The translations under genes and the position numbers were made by a program. The notes beneath the pieces are model-generated. The model saw only the letters and a list, made by a program, of their open reading frames with translations, ran no database searches and was not told where the DNA came from. A stretch of 13,959 bases of DNA from Gaiella sp051003695 (lineage in GTDB: Bacteria > Actinomycetota > Thermoleophilia > Gaiellales > Gaiellaceae). The stretch is taken from contig JBPCLB010000065.1 of assembly GCA_051003695.1 (NCBI GenBank), positions 1-13,959 on the forward strand, given 5' to 3'. Shown piece after piece: positions 1 to 6,920 of the stretch. Numbering within the stretch: position 1 is the stretch's first letter; each line of letters starts with the position of its first letter.

Positions 1-933
1 CTGGTCGGCCAGACACCGGGCTTCTATGCGAAGCAGACCGCGTGGGACCTCTCATGTCTCAACCTGGACTGCAAGGGCGGCAAGGGCGACATCTACGCCG
101 TGCCGAACGACCAGGGGACGTATGGGCTCTTCTACAACAAGGCGCTCTTTCGCAAGGCGGGGATTGCCAAGCCACCGAAGACCTACGACGAGTTGCTCGC
201 CCAGTGCAAGACCTTCAAGTCGAAGGGGATCCTGCCCCTCGCCTACGGTGACCGTGACGGGTACTCGACCGACAACTGGGTGACGTACGACTACGCCTCC
301 TACATGGCGCGCGGCGACATCGCGAAGGTCAACGCCGGCACGACGAAGTACGCGGACCCGAAGCTCGTCAAGCCGCTCGCCGAGCTCGCGAAGTTCAAGC
401 AGCAAGGCTGTGTGAACGCGGACGCGTCGACGCGCGAGAACAACGACGCCAACACCGAGTTCACCTCCGGTAAGGCCGCGATGGTGCTGATGTTCCCGTT
501 CGTGATCAAGGACTTCGAGAAAGCCCTCGGCAAGAACCTCGGGATTGCGCGGCTGCCGCAGTCGGGACCGAACCCGGGACGTACGGCCGCGAACTCGTTC
601 CACAACTGGGTGATCCCCAAGAACGCAGGCAACAAGGACGGCGCGTGGGACTTCATCAAGCTGGCGGTCGACAACCGAGGGGCCTCCGAGCTCGCGACGA
701 CGGTCGGCGCCTTGCCGACCAACAAAGCCGCGAGCGCACGGCTCAAGGATCCGATCACGAAGTTCTTCCTGCAGACGGCTGCGAAACCGCAGGTTCCCCT
801 GCTGGACAGCATCGTCCCGCTGAAGATCGCGCTCCTCTACTACCAGCAGCTCCAGGCGGCGTTCTCCGGTAAATCGACGGCGCTGCAGGCGATGCAGAAC
901 GTCGACAAGGGCCTGAAGTCGCTGAATCCCTGA
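1..933 (+). CDS. Carbohydrate ABC transporter substrate-binding protein (5' truncated)
   Basis: The reading frame is open from base 1 to a TGA at 931-933, giving the C-terminal 310 residues of an extracellular solute-binding protein. The start, signal peptide and first lobe strand lie outside the window. Family 1 features are visible: YAVPNDQGTYGLFYNKALFR, in which a tyrosine/asparagine-rich hinge strand is followed by KAGI..PPKTYDELL; GILPLAYGD; a TSGKAAMV segment (the common 'F..GKAAM' motif); and a helical C-terminus LQAMQNVDKGLKSL. It should act outside the membrane, delivering a sugar or oligosaccharide to the permeases encoded next at 993 and 1834. The ligand cannot be named from sequence. 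A hairpin at 959-992 follows the gene closely and could protect its mRNA 3' end, as expected for a binding protein made in excess of its permeases. The family call is firm; the substrate is unknown. Confidence 0.93.
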   Translation: MVGQTPGFYAKQTAWDLSCLNLDCKGGKGDIYAVPNDQGTYGLFYNKALFRKAGIAKPPKTYDELLAQCKTFKSKGILPLAYGDRDGYSTDNWVTYDYASYMARGDIAKVNAGTTKYADPKLVKPLAELAKFKQQGCVNADASTRENNDANTEFTSGKAAMVLMFPFVIKDFEKALGKNLGIARLPQSGPNPGRTAANSFHNWVIPKNAGNKDGAWDFIKLAVDNRGASELATTVGALPTNKAASARLKDPITKFFLQTAAKPQVPLLDSIVPLKIALLYYQQLQAAFSGKSTALQAMQNVDKGLKSLNP

Positions 934-955
934 TCGCGTCGCAGGCACCAGCTCG

Positions 956-962
956 AAGGAGG
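956..962 (+). promoter_or_regulatory. Strong Shine-Dalgarno-like AAGGAGG overlapping a hairpin
   Basis: AAGGAGG lies 31 nt before the GTG at 993, too far for normal use. Its last four bases form the outer left arm of the hairpin at 959-992. No ATG, GTG or TTG in the permease frame sits 5-10 nt downstream; the frame there has only a CTG at 981. It may serve a non-standard start, or may be fortuitous, since the same bases can be read as Arg-Arg codons of an N-terminally extended permease. Confidence 0.4.
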
Positions 963-992
963 CCCCACAGCCCGCAGTGGCTGTGGGGCCTC
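959..992 (+). other. Perfect 14-bp inverted repeat (RNA hairpin) between binding-protein and permease genes
   Basis: GAGGCCCCACAGCC (959-972), loop CGCAGT (973-978), then the exact reverse complement GGCTGTGGGGCCTC (979-992). The stem has 14 pairs, mostly GC, with a 6-nt loop. It starts 25 nt after the binding-protein stop and ends at the base before the GTG at 993. No T-run follows, so it is not a standard intrinsic terminator. In maltose-type operons, hairpins between the binding-protein and permease genes are known to stabilise the upstream mRNA and lower downstream expression; a similar role is inferred here. The same bases also read as plausible permease codons (RRPHSPQWLWGL), so the element may be both coding and structural. 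Confidence 0.8.
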
Positions 993-1832
993 GTGTACGC
1001 AGCACCCGCGGTCGTGCTCGTGGGCACGTTCGTCGCGTATCCGTTCGGCAGCATCCTCTACCACGCGTTCACCCGCTGGGACGGCATCGCTCCGGCGGAG
1101 TGGGTCGGTGTGAGTAACTTCCGTCTCCTCTGGGACGACCCGATCTTCCGCAACGCGTTGCAGAACAACGCGATCTTCGCCCTCTCGGTTCCGATCCAAC
1201 TCGTCCTGCCGCTGGTCGTAGCCTTTGCGATCCACCGACGCGTTCCCGGTTGGCGGCTCTTTCGAGCGACCATCTTCCTGCCTGCTGTGTACGCCACGGT
1301 GGTGATCGGCATCCTCACCGCAACGGTGCTTCAGCTCGACGGGCCCTTGAACGAGGCGCTCGGCGGTGTCGGCCTCGACGGCCTGCAACGCGAGTGGCTG
1401 GGGAGCGCGAGCACGTCGATCCCGCTGATCCTGCTGATCGTCGTCTGGACGAACTTCGGGTACAACGTCCTGCTCTACCTCGCGGGCATGAGCGCGCTCG
1501 ATCCCTCGCTCGAGGAAGCCGCACGGATGGACGGAGCCGGCTGGACTCGCATCCTCGTCTCGATCGTGACGCCCAACCTGCGGCGCGTGCTCGAGATCGT
1601 TCTCGTCGTGAACACGATCACGGCGTTCGCGTTCATGTTCGCGTACGTCTACACGATCACGAACGGTGGCCCCGGCACCGACACCTACGTCTCGGAGTTC
1701 TACATCTACCAGCAGGCCTTCACCAACCAGAACATGGGCTACGCAGCCGCGATCGGGGTGACGCTCGTGCTGATCGTGCTTGCGATCGGCCTCTTCCAGA
1801 TCCGCATCCTGACCCGCAAGGAGGGCCGGTAG
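993..1832 (+). CDS. Carbohydrate ABC transporter permease, MalF/UgpA type
   Basis: Inner-membrane subunit of a CUT1-type sugar importer, partner of the next gene. From the GTG at 993 it is 279 residues, with about six hydrophobic helices and the cytoplasmic EAA coupling loop EEAARMDGAGWTRILVSIVTP at residues 174-194, which docks on the ATPase. The C-terminal part (FAYVYTITNGGPG...EFYIYQQAF) is typical of the MalF/UgpA group. The start is doubtful. Beginning at 993 puts the first membrane helix at residue 1 with no positive leader. The frame continues upstream as ...APARRRPHSPQWLWGLVYAAP, which looks like a normal basic N-terminus, but the only NTG codons there are CTG at 930 (overlapping the previous TGA) and CTG at 981. 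The true start is probably upstream of 993. Stop TAG at 1830-1832. Confidence 0.92.
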   Translation: MYAAPAVVLVGTFVAYPFGSILYHAFTRWDGIAPAEWVGVSNFRLLWDDPIFRNALQNNAIFALSVPIQLVLPLVVAFAIHRRVPGWRLFRATIFLPAVYATVVIGILTATVLQLDGPLNEALGGVGLDGLQREWLGSASTSIPLILLIVVWTNFGYNVLLYLAGMSALDPSLEEAARMDGAGWTRILVSIVTPNLRRVLEIVLVVNTITAFAFMFAYVYTITNGGPGTDTYVSEFYIYQQAFTNQNMGYAAAIGVTLVLIVLAIGLFQIRILTRKEGR

Positions 1833-1833
1833 C

Positions 1834-2697
1834 GTGCAGGGCGAGTCGGCCGTCGTCGCGCCGCCGTGGCGGCGCCGGCGCGTGCGTCGGAGCTCGTGGC
1901 CGCTCGTCCTCGCGATCGGGCTCTTCTGCGTCTCGGCGATTCTGCCGTTGCTCTTCATGGCGTCGACCGCGTTTCGGACGCAGGCGGACTGGGCGAACGC
2001 CAAGATCGGCCTCCCCACGACGGCATCCTTCGCTGCGTTCGAGCGAGCGTGGACCGGCGCGAACATCGGTCTCTACTTTCGGAACTCGCTGATCGTCACC
2101 TCAGCCACCGTCGCGTTGTCCGTCGTCAGCGCGACGCTCGCGGGTTATGCGTTCTCGAAGCTCCGCTGGCGCCTGTCGGGTGCCGTGTATCTGTTCGTGC
2201 TCGCCTGGATCGCCATCCCGCCACTGCTTCTGATGGTGCCCATCTACGTGCAGATGGTGCAACTCGGACTGCTCGACACGTACGGGTCGGTGATCCTTCT
2301 CTACAGCGCGCTCAACCTTCCGTTCAACGTCTACCTGATGACCGCGTTCTTTCGTTCGGTGCCCGACGAGCTGATCGAGGCGGCGAGGATCGACGGCGCC
2401 GGGGTTCATCGGACGTTCCAGCTCGTGCTGTTACCGCTCGCGAAGCCGGCGATCGCCACGCTCGTGATCTTCAACGTGCTCTGGTCGTGGAACGAGTTTC
2501 TGTTTGCCCTGCTGATGCTGCAGTCCGACAGCGTCAAGACGCTCACCGTCGGAGTGCTGCAGCTCCAGGGACGCTTCACCTCCGATTATCCGGCCCTGAT
2601 GGCAGGGCTGCTGATCACCTCGCTGCCGGTGATCGCGGCCTACCTCGTCTTTCAGCGCCATCTCGTTCGCGGCATCGTCGCGGGCGCCGTCAAGTGA
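1834..2697 (+). CDS. Carbohydrate ABC transporter permease, MalG/UgpE type
   Basis: Second inner-membrane permease of the first importer, 287 residues, a usual length for the family. A GTG start at 1834 lies one base after the stop of the preceding permease, with AAGGAGGG at 1819-1826 as ribosome-binding site inside the end of that gene; translation of the pair is probably coupled. The N-terminus is basic (WRRRRVRRS, residues 12-20), followed by the first helix. The EAA loop IEAARIDGAGVHRTFQLVLLP spans residues 181-201. The motif NVLWSWNEFLFALLML (214-229) and the ending HLVRGIVAGAVK are hallmarks of the MalG/UgpE side of CUT1 systems. There is no ATPase gene directly after it; the nearest is at 4506-5633 on the opposite strand. 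The substrate is not determinable. Confidence 0.95.
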   Translation: MQGESAVVAPPWRRRRVRRSSWPLVLAIGLFCVSAILPLLFMASTAFRTQADWANAKIGLPTTASFAAFERAWTGANIGLYFRNSLIVTSATVALSVVSATLAGYAFSKLRWRLSGAVYLFVLAWIAIPPLLLMVPIYVQMVQLGLLDTYGSVILLYSALNLPFNVYLMTAFFRSVPDELIEAARIDGAGVHRTFQLVLLPLAKPAIATLVIFNVLWSWNEFLFALLMLQSDSVKTLTVGVLQLQGRFTSDYPALMAGLLITSLPVIAAYLVFQRHLVRGIVAGAVK

Positions 2698-2719
2698 GAC
2701 GTCGTCTGAAAGGAGCATC

Positions 2720-3520
2720 ATGACCGTTCGGCGGTTCGAGGGGAAGAACGTCATCGTCACCGGCGCCGGCCAGGGAATCGGTCGCGCGATCGCGGAGCGC
2801 TTTGCCGCCGAGGGGGCCGATGTGATGCTGATCGGCCGTCGTCGGGATCCACTCGAGGAGGTCGAAGGCAGGATCCGGGCGGACGGAGGGAGCGCCTGGG
2901 TGCATCCCGCAGACGTGAGCAGCTCCGACGAGGTCGACGCGGCAGTTGCCGGCGCGAGCGGGCGTTGGGACAGGCTCGACGTCCTCGTCAACAATGCGGG
3001 CATCGCCGAGGAGAAGCCTTTTCTCGAGATCGAGGACGAGGGTTGGGATCGGATCCTCGCGACCAACCTCCGGGGAGCGTTCCTGATGGCCCAGCGCGTC
3101 GCCCGTCTCCAGGCGGAAGCGGGCAGCGGAGCGATCGTGCACATCGCCTCGATCGACGCTTCCGGAGGCGACGGCCCGTATGCGAGCTACAACGCCTCGA
3201 AGGCGGGCCTGCTCGGATTGAACCGGACGATGGCGCTCGAGCTGGGACCCTTCGGCGTACGGGTCAACTGCGTCAGCCCCGGGTTCACGCACACCGAGAT
3301 GACCGAGGTCGGCGTGCCGCCCGGGATGATGGACTACCTCGTCAACCGCTTCGATCGCGTCCCGCTGCGACGGCTCGTGCGGCCGCAGGAGATCGCGGCC
3401 GCGTGCGCGTTCCTTGCGTCGGAGGACGCCGCGGGGATCACCGGGATCGACCTCACGGTCGACTGCGGTCTGACCGCCAACTGGTACATCCTCGAGTCCA
3501 TCCCCGCGACGGATGGGTAG
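2720..3520 (+). CDS. SDR-family NAD(P)-dependent oxidoreductase (first of two)
   Basis: Classical short-chain dehydrogenase of 266 residues. The start is fixed by GAAAGGAG (2708-2715) four bases before ATG. The Rossmann motif TGAGQGIG is at residues 14-21, NNAG at 91-94, the structural Asn at 116 and the catalytic triad Ser144, Tyr157 and Lys161 (YNASK). After the second beta strand it has GRRRD (39-43) rather than an acidic residue, which in this family points to NADP(H). It follows the sugar permeases by 22 bp, so it probably oxidises the imported sugar or reduces a keto-sugar; gluconate 5-dehydrogenase-like or aldose dehydrogenase roles are both possible. Its last codons overlap the next gene by 8 nt. 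The family is certain, the substrate unknown. Confidence 0.95.
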   Translation: MTVRRFEGKNVIVTGAGQGIGRAIAERFAAEGADVMLIGRRRDPLEEVEGRIRADGGSAWVHPADVSSSDEVDAAVAGASGRWDRLDVLVNNAGIAEEKPFLEIEDEGWDRILATNLRGAFLMAQRVARLQAEAGSGAIVHIASIDASGGDGPYASYNASKAGLLGLNRTMALELGPFGVRVNCVSPGFTHTEMTEVGVPPGMMDYLVNRFDRVPLRRLVRPQEIAAACAFLASEDAAGITGIDLTVDCGLTANWYILESIPATDG

Positions 3521-4514
3521 CTGCCGCGTCAGCCACGGCGAGGTAGTCGGCTGGCGGAGCGTCGTGCTCGAGAACGACCTGATCCGGGTCGTCGTCTTGC
3601 CCGACAAGGGCGCCGAGCTCCACCAGCTCACCGACCTGCGATCGGGAACCGACATCCTCTTCGCCGGTCCGTGGGGCCTTCGCCCGCCGGGTGCCGCGCA
3701 CCTGCCAGGGAGTGGCGACGACGAGTTCATGTGGAACTACGCAGGCGGCTGGCAGGAGCTCTTTCCGAGCGTCAACGAGGCTTGCGTCTACCGTGGCCAG
3801 CGGATCCCGTTCCACGGTGAGGTCGCCTCGCTGCCCTGGGAGCACGAGATCCTGGACGACGACGGACAAGCTGCTCGGGTGCGATTCTGGACGAGCTCCC
3901 GGCTGACGCCGTTTCGGGTCGAAAGGAGCCTCGGCCTGCGCGACGGCGTACCCGAGCTCGTGATCGACGGCACCGTGACGAACGTGTCGACCGCTGTCGC
4001 GCATTTCGTCTGGGGCCACCATTGCGTCGTCGGGCCGCCGTTTCTCGAGGCGGGCTGCGCGCTCGAGATCCCTGCGCGTACGATCGTCACCTCGCCCGAG
4101 CTCTGGGAGCCGGAGACAGCACGGCTCGAGCCGGGTCGTCGCGTGCCGTGGCCGTACGCGCCCCGGCGCGACGGGGGAACGGTCGACCTGCGCGCAATCC
4201 CCGGTCCGGACACGGGGAGCCATGACGATCTCTACGTCACCGACCTCGACGAGGGGTGGCTCGCAGTGTCGAACCCCCGGCTCGGGCTCACTTTTCGGCT
4301 CGAGTGGGATCACGCCGTGTTCGGCTGGATCGTCCTCTGGCAGCCCTACGGGGGCGCAGTCGCGCCTCCGCTCACCGGCTCCTACGCGCTCGGGATCGAG
4401 CCGTGGACGAGCAAGACGAGTCTCGAGCGAGCCGTCGAGGCGGGGCTGGCGACGGAACTGGGCGGGGGCGCTTCGTTGTCGACGACGGTCCGAGCGCACC
4501 TCCTCTCAAAGTGA
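3513..4514 (+). CDS. Aldose 1-epimerase-fold protein (galactose mutarotase-like)
   Basis: A 333-residue protein with the beta-rich galactose-mutarotase-like pattern: VVLENDLIRVVVLPDKGAEL near the N-terminus (residues 17-36), then HGEVASLPW with His101, VWGHHCVVG with His169/His170, and GIEPWTS with Glu296 near the end. The two His and one Glu sit where the family keeps its catalytic residues. Members interconvert sugar anomers or bind hexose rings in the cytoplasm; several subgroups have unknown substrates. ATG at 3513 overlaps the SDR stop (TAG 3518-3520) with no clear ribosome-binding site, so translational coupling is likely. The 3' end overlaps the tail of the opposing ATPase gene by 9 bp. 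A role in anomer conversion before the SDR step is inferred. Confidence 0.85.
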   Translation: MGSCRVSHGEVVGWRSVVLENDLIRVVVLPDKGAELHQLTDLRSGTDILFAGPWGLRPPGAAHLPGSGDDEFMWNYAGGWQELFPSVNEACVYRGQRIPFHGEVASLPWEHEILDDDGQAARVRFWTSSRLTPFRVERSLGLRDGVPELVIDGTVTNVSTAVAHFVWGHHCVVGPPFLEAGCALEIPARTIVTSPELWEPETARLEPGRRVPWPYAPRRDGGTVDLRAIPGPDTGSHDDLYVTDLDEGWLAVSNPRLGLTFRLEWDHAVFGWIVLWQPYGGAVAPPLTGSYALGIEPWTSKTSLERAVEAGLATELGGGASLSTTVRAHLLSK

Positions 4515-5633
4515 CGTACCGGTACCAGCGTCGAACAGATGCGCCCGTTCGGCGTCGATCCCGAGAACGAGCCGCTCGCCAGGGGAGGCCTGGGTGCGAG
4601 GGTCGAGACGCGCCACGAGTGCACCATCCAGCTCGACTTCGCCCTCGCTCGTCTGCTCGGCATCGATCCCGTCGGCACGGAAGTAGAGGAGTGTCTCGGA
4701 TCCGAGTTGCTCGATGAGCTCGACGGTCACCGGAAGCGAGCTCCGGTCGGTCGCGGATGAGACGAGACGCGTGTCGAAGAAATGCTCGGGCCGAAGGCCC
4801 AGCAGAACGTCGCCTTCCCTCGAGCCGACTCGTGCCAGGGTGCTGGCGGGCAGCGCCAGCCGGTAGCTCGCAAACTCGAGCGCTCCGCCCGAGAGGCGGG
4901 CCCGAAGGAAGTTCATCGCAGGACTGCCGATGAACGTCGCGACGAACGTGTTCGCCGGCCGGTTGTAGAGCTCGCCTGGGGTGTCGACCTGCTGGATCAC
5001 GCCGCGGTTCAGCACCGCGACCCGCTCGCCGAGCGTCATCGCCTCGGTCTGGTCGTGCGTGACGTACAACGTCGTCACCCCGAGCCGCTGGTGCAGCTTC
5101 ACGAGCTCGGCTCGCATCTGCACGCGCAGCTTCGCGTCGAGGTTCGACAACGGCTCGTCCATGAGGAACGTCGTCGGGTGTCGGATGATCGCTCGGCCCA
5201 TCGCCACACGCTGGCGCTGGCCACCGGAGAGCGCGCCCGGCTTGCGCTCGAGCAGCTCGCCGATCCCGAGCAGGGCGGCCGCACTCTCGACGCGCTGCTT
5301 GCGCTCGGCCTTGGGAACGTTCTGCATCCGCAGCGGAAACCCGATGTTGTCGCGAACCGTCATGTGCGGGTAGAGCGCGTAGTTCTGGAACACCATCGCG
5401 GTATCACGGTCGACGGGGTCCAGGTCGTTGACGACCTTGTCACCGATGACGATCTCCCCGGAGGTCGGGTGCTCGAGGCCCGCGACCATCCGCAGGGCCG
5501 TCGTCTTGCCGCAGCCTGACGGACCGACGAAGATCATGAACTCGCCGTCGTGGATCTCGAGGTCGAGGTCGTCGACGGCGACGGTGCCGTCGTCGAACTG
5601 CTTCGTGACCCCCCGGAACGTGATCCCGGCCAT
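4506..5633 (-). CDS. Sugar ABC transporter ATP-binding protein (UgpC/MsmX/MsiK type)
   Basis: Cytoplasmic ATPase of 375 residues that drives CUT1-type sugar importers. Walker A GPSGCGKTT at residues 37-45, Q-loop Gln83 (MVFQNYALYPHMTV), signature LSGGQ at 135-139, Walker B TFLMDEP at 155-161, D-loop SNLD at 163-166 and H-loop His193 are all intact. The C-terminal ~135 residues, starting near FIGSPAMNFL, form the regulatory TOBE/MOP-like domain of this subfamily. It lies downstream of the enolase-superfamily gene (48-bp gap, no obvious Shine-Dalgarno before the ATG at 5631-5633) and between two permease pairs that have no ATPase of their own in the window. Sharing one ATPase among several sugar transporters is established for MsmX and MsiK. 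Its stop lies inside the end of the opposing epimerase gene. Confidence 0.96.
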   Translation of the reverse strand: MAGITFRGVTKQFDDGTVAVDDLDLEIHDGEFMIFVGPSGCGKTTALRMVAGLEHPTSGEIVIGDKVVNDLDPVDRDTAMVFQNYALYPHMTVRDNIGFPLRMQNVPKAERKQRVESAAALLGIGELLERKPGALSGGQRQRVAMGRAIIRHPTTFLMDEPLSNLDAKLRVQMRAELVKLHQRLGVTTLYVTHDQTEAMTLGERVAVLNRGVIQQVDTPGELYNRPANTFVATFIGSPAMNFLRARLSGGALEFASYRLALPASTLARVGSREGDVLLGLRPEHFFDTRLVSSATDRSSLPVTVELIEQLGSETLLYFRADGIDAEQTSEGEVELDGALVARLDPRTQASPGERLVLGIDAERAHLFDAGTGTSL

Positions 5634-5681
5634 CTAAGCTAAGGGCCTGTCCGGAAAGTGGGCACGGTGGAAGACACGCGC

Positions 5682-6800
5682 CTAAGCCAGGCGTACGTGG
5701 TCGACGGCGTCTTGGTCGAGCTCGATCCCGAGCCCTGGGCCGGTTGGCACGTCGAGCCGGCCGTTGCGCAACACGAAGGGCTCGGCCAGGATCCCGTTGA
5801 CGAGCAGCGAGTCGGCGACGGAGTACTCGGACCACGTGGGACGGTCGAGGGTCGCGACGAAATGCAGCGACGCTGCGACCAGCACACCAGTCGAGAAGCA
5901 GTGCGGCACGATCTCGATGGTCGCTGTGCGCTCGAGCAACGCGATCTGCCGCGCGACCGTGAAGCCGCCGCACCGCGCGAGATCGGGTTGAAGAACATCG
6001 ACGTGGCCGTGCTCGACGAGCGCGCGAAACGGGAGTAGGGTCGAGTCCGCCTCGCCCGCAGCGATGCGCACGTGCGCGGCATCGGAGAGGCGGCGGTAAC
6101 CGTCGAGGTCGTCGGGCGGGAGCGCCTCCTCGAGCCAGTACAGCTCGTGCTCCTCGACGCGCCGGAGAAGCTCGAGCGCGCGCTTGACGGTGTACGCACG
6201 CCCGCCGTCGAGCATCAGGCTGCGCCGCGGGCCGAGCGTCTCGCGCGCGGCGCCCACGAGTGCCGCGTCGTGGGCGAGGTCGCGGCCGAGCGGCCCCCAA
6301 CCGAGCTTGAGCGCGTCGTAGCCAGCCTCGACGGCGCGCTCCGCGATCCGGCGCACCTCGTCGGGTGTCTCGGGCATGACCTCGCTCGCGTACACGTGGA
6401 CATCCGCGATCCGCCTACCCCCTAGCAGCTCGCTGACGGGCCGGTTGGCAGCTTTCCCGGCGATGTCCCAGAGTGCGATGTCGATCGCGCTGATCGTGTG
6501 CAGGGCCGCCCCTCCGCGGCCGTAGTGATCGCTCGCGTCGAACATGAGCTGCCAGAGGCGATCGGTCTGCAGCGGGTCCTCCCCGACGAGCACCTCCTTC
6601 AGGCCACGCGCGATCGAGTGGGAGGACGGCATCTCCACGATCGTGCGGGCGACGTAGGGCGACGTATCCGCTTCGCCGAGACCGACGATGCCCTCGTCGG
6701 TGTGGATGCGGACGAGGAAAGCATCCTGCGTCCCATCGGCGCGTGTCGCGTCGACGAGGTCGAGGCGGAGGACGATCGGCTCGACGTCGGTGATCCTCAT
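5682..6800 (-). CDS. Enolase-superfamily protein, mandelate racemase/muconate lactonizing type (probable acid-sugar dehydratase)
   Basis: 372 residues from ATG at 6798-6800 (MRITDVEPIVLRL, the usual start of this family) to TAG at 5682-5684. The N-terminal capping domain is about residues 1-125, and the TIM-like barrel carries Lys165 (KLGWG), metal ligands Asp198 (MLDGG), Glu224 (WLEEAL) and Glu250 (AAGEAD), Asp273 (QPDLARCGG), His300 (VPHCF) and Glu325 (WSEYS). The Asp273-His300 pair and Glu325 match the mandelate-racemase subgroup, whose members remove a proton next to a carboxylate; many dehydrate sugar acids to 2-keto-3-deoxy acids. The usual K-x-K is here K-L-G, so the second base is missing. 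Neighbouring SDRs and sugar importers support an acid-sugar dehydratase; the substrate is unknown. The reading frame stays open far upstream, but only this start gives the family N-terminus. Confidence 0.9.
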   Translation of the reverse strand: MRITDVEPIVLRLDLVDATRADGTQDAFLVRIHTDEGIVGLGEADTSPYVARTIVEMPSSHSIARGLKEVLVGEDPLQTDRLWQLMFDASDHYGRGGAALHTISAIDIALWDIAGKAANRPVSELLGGRRIADVHVYASEVMPETPDEVRRIAERAVEAGYDALKLGWGPLGRDLAHDAALVGAARETLGPRRSLMLDGGRAYTVKRALELLRRVEEHELYWLEEALPPDDLDGYRRLSDAAHVRIAAGEADSTLLPFRALVEHGHVDVLQPDLARCGGFTVARQIALLERTATIEIVPHCFSTGVLVAASLHFVATLDRPTWSEYSVADSLLVNGILAEPFVLRNGRLDVPTGPGLGIELDQDAVDHVRLA

Positions 6801-6842
6801 CGGTTGCGCCGACGACGGACTGCGGCGGGAGCATCCATAGCG

Positions 6843-6857
6843 GTATCGCACCATACT
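6843..6857. promoter_or_regulatory. Possible shared divergent promoter/operator element
   Basis: The 120-bp gap between the minus-strand enolase-superfamily gene and the plus-strand SDR gene must hold both promoters if both are transcribed from here. Within it GTAT-N6-ATAC (6843-6856) forms a small palindrome. Overlapping hexamers resemble -10 boxes on the plus strand (CATACT, 6852-6857) and on the minus strand (TATGGT, read from 6855 to 6850). No convincing -35 is seen on either side. Neither flanking gene has a strong Shine-Dalgarno. This is a weak call made from position and small motifs only. Confidence 0.25.
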
Positions 6858-6920
6858 GGCGGTTGCCATGTCGAAGCAGCTGCGCGAGGCCACGACGACG
6901 GGCCGCCCGACGGTCTCCGG

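Noticed and set aside
840..2066. 408-codon minus-strand ORF opposite the permease genes
   Set aside because: The translation is full of Arg, Asp, Glu and His with no domain pattern, and the opposite strand encodes well-formed permeases. It is a codon-position shadow.
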